64,000 bases of DNA from Actinomycetaceae bacterium. GTDB taxonomy: Bacteria; Actinomycetota; Actinomycetes; Actinomycetales; Actinomycetaceae. The notes below the pieces were generated by a model. That model worked only from the letters and a program-made list of their open reading frames with translations, searched no databases and was not told the origin of the DNA. The DNA is taken from NCBI GenBank assembly GCA_030532515.1, contig JAUNKY010000002.1:1-64000 (forward strand), in the 5' to 3' direction. Position numbers and translations under genes: made by a program. Shown one piece after another: positions 7,495 to 16,131 of the stretch; positions within the stretch are counted from its first letter, which is position 1, and each line of letters begins with the position of its first letter.

Positions 7495-9240
7495 TCAGGC
7501 GTTTTCCTTACGACGGCGAACTACCATCGCAATACCCATCGAGCCCAGTACCAGAGCCAAGCCACCTGCCATCAGCAGTACGCGGCCAGCAGCACCGGTC
7601 AGTGGCAGATCAGGTACGGATACCTTGGTGTTAGCAATATCCAGGTCTTTATCCTGGGTAGCGCCCTTGGTTACCTTGACAGCCCAGGTGCGGTCTTCTT
7701 CCTTAGTTGGCAGAACGTAACCGGCAGGTGCCTTGGTTTCTTGGACAATGTAGCAACGGGATTCAGCAGGATCTGCAGCAACGCCAGGAGAAGCTGCGTC
7801 CTTGGTAGCTAAGAACAAGCCAGGGATGACAACTTCGCCGCCCTTTTCAGTGGTGAAAGTCTTGTTAGCTTCAGCATCTCCACCAACTGCCAGAGGACCA
7901 CCGACCTTAGCAACTCGTAGATTCTCAGCAGTGAACTTCCCCTTGGCGTTATCAAATGCCTCTAGACACTTAGCCTGATCAGCGTCGTAAACCTGGAACT
8001 GTGCCCCTTCTAGACCTGCGTTAGTGTCAGAAGCGTCGTGCTTACGGATCTTAATATCACCCCAGGTGGAAGCAGTCTTGTTAGATACCTTGATTGCCGG
8101 ATTATCATCCTTCTTGACGATGTACTCAGGTGCGTTGCCTGCTCCGCCAGACTGTACCGGAATAGCAGGAGTTGCTTGTGGCGCAGTGTCAGTAGTATCC
8201 ACTACTAGGTAACCGGTGTTCTCGATCTTACCGTTTCCAAGAGAGTTAACCTTGGCCTTGATGGTGACAGTTACAGTGCCATTTGGAGCATTCTTAAGCT
8301 TGCCCAGACCTGCGGGCGTGAAGTTAACGGTTAAGAACCCGCCAGTAATCTGTGCTGGGACTACGTAGTCTGCCTGTTCAAGAGCGGATGGTACACCAGC
8401 CTTAGCGGTGATGGCCACGGAAGTAACCTTTGCGTCGGTTAATTCGTTTGGCAGCTGGTCGATTACCACGAAGTGCTTGAAGTGCTGTTCTTTAAGTAAG
8501 TTAGGAATCTTGACAGAGATGGTGTACTGCATGCCATCGGTGTTTTGCAGACCCAGCTTCAGGTTCTGGCTGGTCTTCTTAGGAGCTTCAATAACGGTGT
8601 TCTTAGGGAATACGTTAACTTCGTAAATCCAGCCGGTCTTCTTGCCGTTGCCAGCCACTACGTCTTGAGGATGAGGAACAGTAACGATGAATGGAGCTGC
8701 CTTACGAACTACGGAAACTGGAGCGCCTGCTTCATTGGTAGCGGTATCAGACTTCTGTTCACAAACCAGGTAAGCACCCAGAGGAACTGTATTTGCAGTT
8801 GCGATACCCTGTCCCTGAGTAGTAACGGTGATCGCTGAAACTGCGTTCTTCTGGGATAGCGGGCTTTCCGGTGGGAAGTTGGTGAATACTGCGCCGCCAT
8901 CGGCGTCACAGACGGAGGCTGGAACAGACTTTACCTTGCTGATGGTGTCCCAGCCTGCAGAGGTGGTTAGGTCAGCGGCGATAGGGTAGAGCTTGAAGGT
9001 TACACCATTAATACCGTCACCAGTCTCGGTGGAACGGATCGAATCGCCCTTAGGGTTCAAAGAACCGGATTCGGTCTTGTGAATACGGATCGTACCAGTG
9101 GCGTTCTTGTCAATGTCGCCGTAGGTGACTGGGGAATCAGTCGCCTGTGCGGCAGTCATCATCAGACCGGATGCACCCAAAGTCAGGGCTGCAATGCCGG
9201 CAACGGCGCGCTTGCGCAGCAAGCTTCCGTTCTTGGTCAT
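7495..9240 (-). CDS. Major pilus shaft pilin, SpaA/FimP type, LPLTG-anchored
   Basis: Shaft subunit of 581 residues. Signal peptide about 1-33 (ends at AQA). The pilin motif WIYEVNVFPK (about 205-215) supplies the lysine that sortase C links to the next subunit. A CNA-B-like domain (about 395-540) carries the E-box ETKAPAGY (about 502). LPLTG (about 545), a hydrophobic helix and the RRRKENA tail complete the sorting signal. Isopeptide bonds are expected from the family. AAGGAGAGAAAC directly precedes ATG, a strong ribosome site suited to an abundant subunit. It closely matches the FimP/SpaH class. It follows the tip gene by 94 bases and precedes srtC, forming one operon. Confidence 0.93.
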   Translation of the reverse strand: MTKNGSLLRKRAVAGIAALTLGASGLMMTAAQATDSPVTYGDIDKNATGTIRIHKTESGSLNPKGDSIRSTETGDGINGVTFKLYPIAADLTTSAGWDTISKVKSVPASVCDADGGAVFTNFPPESPLSQKNAVSAITVTTQGQGIATANTVPLGAYLVCEQKSDTATNEAGAPVSVVRKAAPFIVTVPHPQDVVAGNGKKTGWIYEVNVFPKNTVIEAPKKTSQNLKLGLQNTDGMQYTISVKIPNLLKEQHFKHFVVIDQLPNELTDAKVTSVAITAKAGVPSALEQADYVVPAQITGGFLTVNFTPAGLGKLKNAPNGTVTVTIKAKVNSLGNGKIENTGYLVVDTTDTAPQATPAIPVQSGGAGNAPEYIVKKDDNPAIKVSNKTASTWGDIKIRKHDASDTNAGLEGAQFQVYDADQAKCLEAFDNAKGKFTAENLRVAKVGGPLAVGGDAEANKTFTTEKGGEVVIPGLFLATKDAASPGVAADPAESRCYIVQETKAPAGYVLPTKEEDRTWAVKVTKGATQDKDLDIANTKVSVPDLPLTGAAGRVLLMAGGLALVLGSMGIAMVVRRRKENA

Positions 9241-9334
9241 GTTTCTCTCCTTATTTCTAAGAGGGGATTCCTCTAAAACTTGTGTTTGGGATGAAGTTTG
9301 CTAATGATATTCCCAGTTGGGAACCAAAGTCTGG

Positions 9335-12091
9335 CTATGCTCGGCTCCGGCTCCTTCCTGAAGAACCAATGGCTGCTGCTCCCACAAAAGCTGCGATGAT
9401 CAGACCGCCACCGAAAACGACATAGAAGATTGAAGCGGTTCCACCTGTTAAGGGGATAACCAACGGGCGATGCATAACGTTGACAAACGCGCCTAAGTCC
9501 AAAGGAATACCGGTGACTTCCGCCCTCCGAACTGAAGAATCCAAAACGTAACCTGGCGGGGCATGGGTCTCTGTCAACGCGTAACTGCCCCATTTCAGAC
9601 CAGTCACGCGGAAGTAGCCTGGCCGCTTGTCAGTATCTAAGAACTCGCCCGCACCTGCCGTACAAGAATCCGACTTGCAGTCTTTAACCTGCAACCCATT
9701 TGGAGCTGACGGTCCAATCAAACGCCACTGCGAATCAGCCAACACGTTTTGCTGTGCATCAACTTTGTGCCAGGCTAACTCGCCGGGGATAGGACGATGC
9801 TGAATAGTGCAGGTGACGTGATCGGCCTGCGGAATATTCAGTTCATTAGTCTGCGCATTAAAAGTTGCCGTATAGCCTCGTCGCGGAGGACTCACCGCTC
9901 CCTGGCTCTGCCCACAAGTCCAAGCACTGGAAGTGTAGTCCAAAATAGGCGTAGGCAGCGCACTCTCAGTAGAAATAGTCAACTTGCCGCGGCGCACTGT
10001 CTTAGCGAAGCTACCGTTGTCCGCATAGGTAACGGCGCCGGAAGTAGCGACAGCTTTTACCTTCCAATCCGTGGCTGGACGTAAAGCGTTCGCAATCCCG
10101 TCGGGGTCAATCACTTCAGTAATCAAGCGCAGAGTAGGGGCATAAATGTGGATGCCGTGATCTTCAACTTCGCCAGAGAGAGTAACCCCGGTAGGTTCAA
10201 TGGGGGCTCCGCCACCCAAAGTAGATTCAGCTGGATCCACAATGCGCAGACGCAATACAGACTGAGAAATATTGACGAAGTTTTCGGTATCAACTACGCG
10301 CAATACGTCTTGAGGAACAGTCCAGTGAATACGCGCTACCCAACCAAAGACCGTGTTCTGACACGGAGCCTCAGTACTTTTTTCTTGCGGATCGAAATCC
10401 CCGTCCAGATTCCAGTCAATCCAGCCAGCTACCGCGCCGCCGTCACCTCTACACTTAACGTAAATACCTTCTTCTTCGCCAGGATCAACGTCGAACTTCA
10501 GGAACTTGTCCAAGCCATCATCAGCCTGGTCCGCGTCGGCTAAGTCAGAGTACTTTCCTTCTTTTTCAGCGTTAACAGCTGTCCCTAAAGTGTATTTAGG
10601 GGATTGCATGGAAGAAAGCGGATGCAAGTTTAAGTTAGTTTCCCCCTTAGGTAAGGGGTTATCCCAGTTAGGGTGGTGGATTGCAATAGCTTCCCCATAA
10701 GATCGCGGTGCGTCGCCTAAGTCTGCGGGAACAACTAGCCCCATGCCTACAGCTTGGAAACCGTTACCTTGCACTTTAATCTCTGCGGAAGAAACTCCCT
10801 GGGCAAATAGCACTGCCCCCGGGCTGACCCGGACAGCTTCTTTACCGTTAGGAAGAATGCGGAGCGTATCGCCATTTAACTGCCCATAGGAAGAATCGGA
10901 ACTCCCGTCATAACTGGTGCTAGGGGAGCGATTGATTGGCGTTGCCACATGGTATTCATCCAAAACATACCATTTAGTAGCGCCCGTGGTTTTTACATCG
11001 ATAAATTCCTGAACACCGCTACCAAATCCGGCTGATTCAGCGTCAGAGATAACCAGCCCATCAATATCGAAAGGAACGCTGTGAGTATAAGGGGCATTCT
11101 CATTTTCGGTATCACGAGTCAGAATCTGCGCAGTACAGTTCAAGTTAAAAGTCGGAGTAGAATGCGGAGCACCTTCGGCGTTCTTAATACCGGTAATAAT
11201 CCCATCGCTAATGGTGTATAGCTTTGGAAGGAAGTCTTTCCAGTAATTCCCAGGGCGCCATGCCTCTAGCGGGCCGGTAGCACTTACATGGGAGCGGTTA
11301 TTCCGGTAATGCAGATTCGAAATAGTACAGCTGGTGACTAACCGAACGCGTTTCGTTAAATCATGGTAGTTGTGCTGCGTTAAACTGGGTGGATTTCCAC
11401 GGTCGTTGCCAGGAACGTCGATTAACGCGCCCTTAGCGTTGCCTTTCCACTGCAACCAAAGAATGTTTTCTTTGAAACGCCCACTGCCGCCCACAGCGAA
11501 AACAGCTTTGCTTAGGCGAGGATCCTTAGGATTCGAGAAACTAGGCAATGCATTCGCAGCTTGCCTAAAAGGGCTACGTGCAGAAGGGCTTGGTTTTGCT
11601 GGTTCTGCGGTTGGTTGTTCGCCAGGTTGAACGCTGTCTGCAGGTTTTTCAGTAGGCTTTTCTTTAGGTTGCTCAGATCCTGCGGGCTGATCAGCTTCTG
11701 CCGGTTGATCCGGATGCGTGTCCTGATTGGACTCTTTTGGCTGGTTACTTTCCGCTTTACCCGGGGAGGAAGGCTTTTCTTTACCCTGCTCAGTCGGTTG
11801 GGTTGCAGGGGTGCTTTGCGCGTCGGGCGTAGTTGCAGTTTCCGCACGGGTATTGTCGGGGGTATTTGGGGATGCGTCAGGAGTAGAAGAGTTTACAGGG
11901 CGAGCGGTATTTGGGTTAGCAGCAGAAGTGGTGGTAGCAGGTAGCACAGAGGCAGCTACTACAGAAGTAGTAGCTGGGGTGGTTTCAGAGGTGACCACAC
12001 CCTGCGCTTGCAGACCGCTGAGGCTTAGCAGCGTAACACTAGTTGAAATCGCAATGATGGCCATGGCTGAACGTCCAGTCATAGAGCCCAT
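9335..12091 (-). CDS. Pilus tip / minor pilin adhesin, FimQ-like, IPLTG-anchored
   Basis: Protein of 918 residues, first gene of the pilus operon. A signal-like segment (about 8-30) is followed by a long low-complexity Thr/Pro/Glu/Lys region (about 35-175), then an adhesin region. A section with GDAPRSYG, DADQADDG and GEVEDH (about 470-645) matches the repeat type found in many surface fibril proteins. Near the end a SpaA-like domain has the E-box ETHAPPGY (about 845), followed by IPLTG (about 879) and a membrane anchor. Order, size and sorting signal fit the Actinomyces tip pilin FimQ, which sortase C places at the fibre tip to bind host or partner cells. AGGAGAGATAA precedes ATG. Ligand unknown. 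Confidence 0.88.
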   Translation of the reverse strand: MGSMTGRSAMAIIAISTSVTLLSLSGLQAQGVVTSETTPATTSVVAASVLPATTTSAANPNTARPVNSSTPDASPNTPDNTRAETATTPDAQSTPATQPTEQGKEKPSSPGKAESNQPKESNQDTHPDQPAEADQPAGSEQPKEKPTEKPADSVQPGEQPTAEPAKPSPSARSPFRQAANALPSFSNPKDPRLSKAVFAVGGSGRFKENILWLQWKGNAKGALIDVPGNDRGNPPSLTQHNYHDLTKRVRLVTSCTISNLHYRNNRSHVSATGPLEAWRPGNYWKDFLPKLYTISDGIITGIKNAEGAPHSTPTFNLNCTAQILTRDTENENAPYTHSVPFDIDGLVISDAESAGFGSGVQEFIDVKTTGATKWYVLDEYHVATPINRSPSTSYDGSSDSSYGQLNGDTLRILPNGKEAVRVSPGAVLFAQGVSSAEIKVQGNGFQAVGMGLVVPADLGDAPRSYGEAIAIHHPNWDNPLPKGETNLNLHPLSSMQSPKYTLGTAVNAEKEGKYSDLADADQADDGLDKFLKFDVDPGEEEGIYVKCRGDGGAVAGWIDWNLDGDFDPQEKSTEAPCQNTVFGWVARIHWTVPQDVLRVVDTENFVNISQSVLRLRIVDPAESTLGGGAPIEPTGVTLSGEVEDHGIHIYAPTLRLITEVIDPDGIANALRPATDWKVKAVATSGAVTYADNGSFAKTVRRGKLTISTESALPTPILDYTSSAWTCGQSQGAVSPPRRGYTATFNAQTNELNIPQADHVTCTIQHRPIPGELAWHKVDAQQNVLADSQWRLIGPSAPNGLQVKDCKSDSCTAGAGEFLDTDKRPGYFRVTGLKWGSYALTETHAPPGYVLDSSVRRAEVTGIPLDLGAFVNVMHRPLVIPLTGGTASIFYVVFGGGLIIAAFVGAAAIGSSGRSRSRA

Positions 12092-12178
12092 TTATCTCTC
12101 CTGAGATACGTCAGTGGACATTAGCTATACAGGAACTGTTTCACTTATGTCCGGTTGATGGGATTTAACGCACACAAC

Positions 12179-12208
12179 ATTCTAGAATGCAGATTGCAAA
12201 ACAAACAA
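12179..12208 (-). promoter_or_regulatory. Candidate promoter of the pilus operon
   Basis: On the minus strand TTGTTT (12203-12208) and TAGAAT (12179-12184) are separated by 18 bases. This is 88 bases upstream of the tip-pilin start. TATAGCTAAT nearer the gene is an alternative -10. Confidence 0.35.
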
Positions 12209-12634
12209 GCTGTTTGAGACCTACTTCAAAGGCAAATTTATGCAGCTAACTTTAAAAACCGGTAGCTGAGTTTGTAAGCGAGCCCAGCATTTTGTTGTAA
12301 ATGCAGAAGTTAACATATTTAAACTTGGAATAATCTGGTGGCAACCTCCAAAATCAACTTCGGTTCAGTAAATGGAATAGTGTATCCAGATTCTGAAGCC
12401 TTAGACAATGAGAATCCTAATTTCTTTGCAGCTGTGAAATGTGACTTATCAATAGAGTGTGAACTGAAATATTCCAGCTTTCGGCCCTCTGGTGCAGAGT
12501 AGAAATGCTGTTGAAAACCCATGCCAATTTCTTTCAATAACTTTAGTAATAGTATAGCTGGAGAAAGAGCGGCAGGCTAGAGGGAAAATTCGTGCAAAGG
12601 CAACGTCAAATTCAAGGTAATAAGTCTGGGACTT
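12209..12634. other. AT-rich intergenic region between the pilus operon and the MFS gene
   Basis: No supported gene. A minus-strand frame at 12319-12537 (72 codons, TTG start) lacks a clear ribosome site and matches nothing I recognise. It could be a gene remnant. The low GC and lack of coding signal suit a regulatory region between divergent units, or an insertion boundary for the pilus locus. Confidence 0.5.
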
Positions 12635-12640
12635 TATACT
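12635..12640 (+). promoter_or_regulatory. -10 element of a likely leaderless MFS gene
   Basis: TATACT ends 7 bases before ATG 12648, so transcription would begin at or next to the start codon. There is no Shine-Dalgarno sequence. The -35 (TTCAAG at 12611-12616, spacer 18) is weak. Confidence 0.5.
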
Positions 12641-12647
12641 TAATTGT

Positions 12648-13970
12648 ATGGTTACTAGAACACAGAGATTAGAATCATTACCTGTAACTCCAAAACACCG
12701 TCGCATCATGGGTGCTTCCGGCATCGGCTGGGCACTTGACGCAATGGACGTGGGGTTAATTTCCTTCATTATTGCCGCCCTCGGGGTGCACTGGAAAATC
12801 TCCCCAACTGAACAATCCTGGCTAGTCTCCGCCGGCTTCGTGGGAATGGCAGTAGGTGCCAGCCTGGGCGGTTTGCTAGCTGACAAAATCGGACGCAAGC
12901 AAGTCTTCGCCCTCACTCTGCTAGTCTACGGTCTGGCCACCGGCGCCTCCGCACTGGCAACCGGACTGGTTATGCTCATTATCTTGCGATTCATAATCGG
13001 TCTGGGACTTGGTGCAGAACTTCCAGTGGCTTCCACCTTAATTGCCGAATTCTCCCCGCGGAAAATCCGCGCCCGCATGATTGTCATCCTAGAAGCCTTC
13101 TGGGCAGTCGGCTGGATTATGGCGGCAGTGATTGGTGCATACGTAATTAAATCCGGTCCTGACGGGTGGCGCTGGGCACTGGCCCTGGGGATGATCCCGG
13201 CCTTTTATTCTCTGGTAATCCGCCAGGGATTACCAGAATCTGTAGCCTTCTTAGAATCTAAGGGACGCCATGCAGAGGCAGAAGCAGTAGTAGCTGACTT
13301 TGAAGCCTCAGCTCGCTCTATCGGCTGGGATGAATCGCAAACTGCTGCCGTTGCCGCTTCAGAACATAAGGAAGAACTTGCCGAGGAAACCTCCATCTGG
13401 GCACCCAAACTGCGCCGTCGCAGCGCTGCCCTGTGGACCATCTGGTTCTTCGTAAACTTTAGCTACTACGGCGCCTTCATCTGGATCCCGACCCTGTTAG
13501 TGGCTGCTGGGTTTGACCTGGTACGTTCCTTTAGTTTCACCCTGATCATTACGCTGGCTCAGCTTCCCGGCTATGCGGTGGCTGCTTGGCTGATTGAAAA
13601 ATGGGGACGTCGCTCGACTTTAACCCTCTTCCTGATTGGAAGCGCCTTTGGAGCTGGATTCTACGCTTTAGCCAATACTCCCGCGACCATTATCGCTGCG
13701 GGCTGTATGTTGTCCTTCTTCAACTTGGGGGCGTGGGGCGCACTTTATGCGATTGGGCCAGATCTCTATCCCACCCACCTGCGCGGCGCCGGCACTGGTT
13801 CAGCCGCGGCTTTCGGTCGCGTTGCTTCCATCCTCACTCCGCTACTGGTGCCAGTAGTTGTAGCTAACTTAGGTACGCTGTGGCTCTTTGCTATCTTTGC
13901 TGCTGCCTTCTTCATTGCCGCGGGAGCAGCTTGGCTGTTACCTGAACAAAAAGGTATCGAACTTTCCTAA
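12648..13970 (+). CDS. MFS transporter, sugar/aromatic-acid:proton symporter type
   Basis: Membrane transporter of 440 residues with 12 hydrophobic segments and a long central loop after helix 6. The conserved loop between helices 2 and 3 reads LADKIGRKQ, the standard GxLxDxxGRR/K motif. Helix 1 (GWALDAMDVGL) carries the Asp typical of the NiaP/aromatic-acid/sugar-porter group. Substrate cannot be set from sequence; niacin, aromatic acids or sugars are possible. The gene stands alone: a leaderless-type promoter lies before it and a terminator after it. A copy of the CGAGGGCG motif lies near codon 45. Confidence 0.85.
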   Translation: MVTRTQRLESLPVTPKHRRIMGASGIGWALDAMDVGLISFIIAALGVHWKISPTEQSWLVSAGFVGMAVGASLGGLLADKIGRKQVFALTLLVYGLATGASALATGLVMLIILRFIIGLGLGAELPVASTLIAEFSPRKIRARMIVILEAFWAVGWIMAAVIGAYVIKSGPDGWRWALALGMIPAFYSLVIRQGLPESVAFLESKGRHAEAEAVVADFEASARSIGWDESQTAAVAASEHKEELAEETSIWAPKLRRRSAALWTIWFFVNFSYYGAFIWIPTLLVAAGFDLVRSFSFTLIITLAQLPGYAVAAWLIEKWGRRSTLTLFLIGSAFGAGFYALANTPATIIAAGCMLSFFNLGAWGALYAIGPDLYPTHLRGAGTGSAAAFGRVASILTPLLVPVVVANLGTLWLFAIFAAAFFIAAGAAWLLPEQKGIELS

Positions 13971-13990
13971 AAAATGCTTTAAATAGTATG

Positions 13991-14024
13991 AATCCGCGTC
14001 GGCTTAGGTCGGCGCGGATTTTCT
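13991..14024 (+). terminator. Terminator after the MFS gene
   Basis: AATCCGCG (13991-13998) pairs with CGCGGATT (14013-14020), followed by TTTTC. It begins about 20 bases after the stop codon. Confidence 0.75.
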
Positions 14025-14047
14025 ATACCGGTGTAGTGCAGCAACTT

Positions 14048-14077
14048 TTGTTGCCAAGAAACCGCTTTGCATATACT
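14048..14077 (+). promoter_or_regulatory. Promoter of the GNAT gene (leaderless)
   Basis: TTGTTG (14048-14053), 18-base spacer, TATACT (14072-14077). ATG 14084 is 6 bases after the -10, so the transcript should start at or next to the start codon. This shows that the longer in-frame start at 13988, which would run through the terminator, is wrong. Confidence 0.65.
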
Positions 14078-14083
14078 TTCCTT

Positions 14084-14629
14084 ATGGAAATTTCACTGCG
14101 CTGGTGGCAAAAAACTGACGGCTTACGACTCTTTGAGCTCTATCACCTGCACCCAGACCTGCACCGGCAACTTCCGCAACTAGCCGAGCCTGCGCAGGCA
14201 ACTGAGTTAGTTACGCAGTGGGCTGCGCTGGCAGAGGATGAAGCAATTTTCTGTGTATCGGCAGACGGGCAACCTGCCGGATTGATTGGTTTTTTCTACA
14301 GTGGCAAGGACGCGGAATCTGGTCGCTACGATCGGGCGTGGGTTTGGTACTGGAGCGCCGCCCCAATCCGCGGGCAGGGAATTTTAAAGCGCTTGGTTAA
14401 AGAGGGCTGTGACTGGGCACAAGGGAAAGACTTGGCAGAATCTGCGCCGCAGTTTTTGCGCCAGCTTCCTTCCCCGCAGATTCGCCGTTTAGAGCTGGGA
14501 TACCGGCTAAATAACCCGGCATCTGCAAAGGTGGCGCAGTACGCCGGCTTTTTAGTCGAGGGCGTTGAAAGAGCTAAGTTTATTATCGACGGGCAACCAG
14601 TTGATGCAGCTATTGCTGCTCGGCTATAA
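14084..14629 (+). CDS. GNAT acetyltransferase, RimJ/RimL type
   Basis: About 181 residues from MEISLRWW. The acetyl-CoA-binding segment appears as a VWYWSAAPIRGQGILKRLV-type stretch (strand 4 and the loop: RGQGI, then helix), and the C-terminal part (LELGYRLNNPASAKVAQYAGF) matches the RimJ/RimL pattern in which asparagine and the 'N-x-AS-x-K/R-V-A...GF' block follow. The family moves an acetyl group to protein N-termini or small amines. The substrate is unknown here. There is no ribosome site; it is likely leaderless. The 3' end overlaps the convergent XRE gene by 6 bases. Confidence 0.8.
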   Translation: MEISLRWWQKTDGLRLFELYHLHPDLHRQLPQLAEPAQATELVTQWAALAEDEAIFCVSADGQPAGLIGFFYSGKDAESGRYDRAWVWYWSAAPIRGQGILKRLVKEGCDWAQGKDLAESAPQFLRQLPSPQIRRLELGYRLNNPASAKVAQYAGFLVEGVERAKFIIDGQPVDAAIAARL

Positions 14630-14836
14630 GTTTTCTTCGGGTAAGTACTCTAAAATATCTCCGGGCTGACAGTTTAGGGCTTCACAAAGTGCATTTAGGG
14701 TAGAAAAGCGGATTGCTTTAGCTTTCCCGGTTTTTAAAATCGAGAGATTTGCCGGGGTAATTCCGATTTTTTCAGCTAATTGTTGGGAAGATAGCTTTTG
14801 TTGGGCCAGAACTACGTCAAGATTGACTTTAATCAT
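14624..14836 (-). CDS. XRE-family helix-turn-helix regulator, YozG type
   Basis: DNA-binding protein of 70 residues, a single HTH domain. Residues about 15-35 (SSQQLAEKIGITPANLSIL) form the recognition unit, followed by the KTGKAKAIRF and LCEALNCQPGDILEYLP pattern typical of YozG. These regulators are usually paired with a DUF2975 membrane protein, as here: the start codon overlaps the stop of the upstream gene by one base. The partner probably senses a signal at the membrane. A perfect palindrome over the shared promoter suggests autoregulation. Confidence 0.88.
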   Translation of the reverse strand: MIKVNLDVVLAQQKLSSQQLAEKIGITPANLSILKTGKAKAIRFSTLNALCEALNCQPGDILEYLPEENL

Positions 14837-15309
14837 TAAATAACCCCCTGTAGATCCCGGTGTTCCTCACCGGCCGCCAAGTAAAGGTGGCGGGCAAGGG
14901 TAGCTAAACCAAGTAAACCAACACCTACTAATACCAGGGTAAATAGCAGCAGCGTTAATCCTGGGTGAGCTAGTTTTTCAATGAACAATAGGTGTATAGA
15001 AGCAAGGGTAGTGGTGGTTAAGACAGCTCCCATCATAAAGAGCACTAGGTTAAACCAGGTGCGGGTTTTGGGGTCATAGAAAACGCCAGACTTAACGGCG
15101 CTAACAATCTGCCATAGCCCGAAGAGTCCAATTTGTACAAAGGCAAAGATGCATACGGCTAGTACTTGGTAGGGGAGTACCAGATGTTTGATCTCTGGAA
15201 ACTCCACGGCTATTTCTGAAATCAGCAGTAGCAAAATCGCTTCGGCAATCAGAGTGCTTAGAAAAAGCAGGACTAAGGAAAAGCGTGAGAATAAAATTCG
15301 AGTATCCAT
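14836..15309 (-). CDS. DUF2975 family membrane protein
   Basis: Membrane protein of 157 residues with four hydrophobic segments (about 9-30, 46-70, 87-112, 120-142), matching DUF2975. The family has no proven activity but is almost always next to a YozG-type HTH gene, here overlapping by one base. ATG lies 6 bases after the -10 GATAAT, so it should be leaderless. It probably forms a two-gene sensor-regulator unit with the XRE protein (inference). Confidence 0.85.
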   Translation of the reverse strand: MDTRILFSRFSLVLLFLSTLIAEAILLLLISEIAVEFPEIKHLVLPYQVLAVCIFAFVQIGLFGLWQIVSAVKSGVFYDPKTRTWFNLVLFMMGAVLTTTTLASIHLLFIEKLAHPGLTLLLFTLVLVGVGLLGLATLARHLYLAAGEEHRDLQGVI

Positions 15310-15310
15310 A

Positions 15311-15344
15311 TATTGATTATCAATAAGAAATTATCGTTTGTCAA
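15311..15344 (-). promoter_or_regulatory. Promoter and candidate operator of the DUF2975-XRE pair
   Basis: On the minus strand TTGACA (15339-15344), 17-base spacer, GATAAT (15316-15321). The 15-base perfect palindrome TATTGATTATCAATA (15311-15325) covers the -10 and the expected start point. Such a position would allow repression by the XRE protein. Confidence 0.7.
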
Positions 15345-15427
15345 TAATTTGGGTGGTTTTAAAACAATAAAATCTGTCAGCTGCACAACCTATACTGAAA
15401 CTACCGGTTCAAAAGAAAGGCATCCCC

Positions 15428-16126
15428 ATGGAAATTAACTTCTCTGAACTCCCACAACACTACACTTTCCCATTCCCTCAAGTTGATACAGAAGCCCAAG
15501 CAGAAATCATCAACTATATGTGGAGCTCAATACTCGCCGGCGATGACGACCCAAATAGTTTGGTTGACAGCGTAGACGGGATCCTTGAAGAAGACGAACC
15601 TTCACTCTCACAGCTAGAAGAAGTTGCTAAAACACTCATCGAAGCGCGCCGACAGCAACTAATCCAGTGGAAAGAAGCTAACCTACTTACCGAGAATAAA
15701 CTCAGCAAAGCTTTCGCACAGCTACGCTCGCAAAGAATCCTCGCCTTAGAAAACTTCACCTGCTGCGGCACCTGCGGCGCATCCGAAGCATACGAACAGA
15801 TGAGCGCAGAATCCGGACAGTGGGACGGCTACATCTTCTTCCACATGCAAGACACCGAAGTCCTCTTAGAAAACCGTGAAACCTACCTGGGATACGGGGT
15901 GTACTGGCCCAGCCTGTGCACCGAAGAGCAGTTCAATGCCATGAGTAACGCAGAAAAAGACGAGTACTACGAAAATGCTTGCCGGAAAATGGCTGACGAA
16001 ATCCTGGCACCCGTCTTTGCACAACACGGCATCGACTTCTCTTGGAACCGTAACCTGGATACCCGCATGCTGATTTCCAACGTCGACTACGTGGTTGACA
16101 TCACCGATACTGAAAGCGCAGAATAA
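15428..16126 (+). CDS. Hypothetical protein, possibly DUF6891-like
   Basis: Acidic cytoplasmic protein of 232 residues. A central CCGTCG motif (about 115-120) followed by GYIFFHMQDTE and YGVYW resembles the DUF6891 family as I recall it from Streptomyces; that link is from memory and moderate. The cysteines could bind metal. AAAGG precedes the ATG by about 8 bases. It is first of three closely spaced unknown genes (5-base gap to the next). Confidence 0.65.
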   Translation: MEINFSELPQHYTFPFPQVDTEAQAEIINYMWSSILAGDDDPNSLVDSVDGILEEDEPSLSQLEEVAKTLIEARRQQLIQWKEANLLTENKLSKAFAQLRSQRILALENFTCCGTCGASEAYEQMSAESGQWDGYIFFHMQDTEVLLENRETYLGYGVYWPSLCTEEQFNAMSNAEKDEYYENACRKMADEILAPVFAQHGIDFSWNRNLDTRMLISNVDYVVDITDTESAE

Positions 16127-16131
16127 ACCCC

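Noticed and set aside
12319..12537. 72-codon minus-strand frame between the pilus operon and MFS gene
   Set aside because: TTG start without ribosome site, no recognisable family; kept only as a possible remnant.
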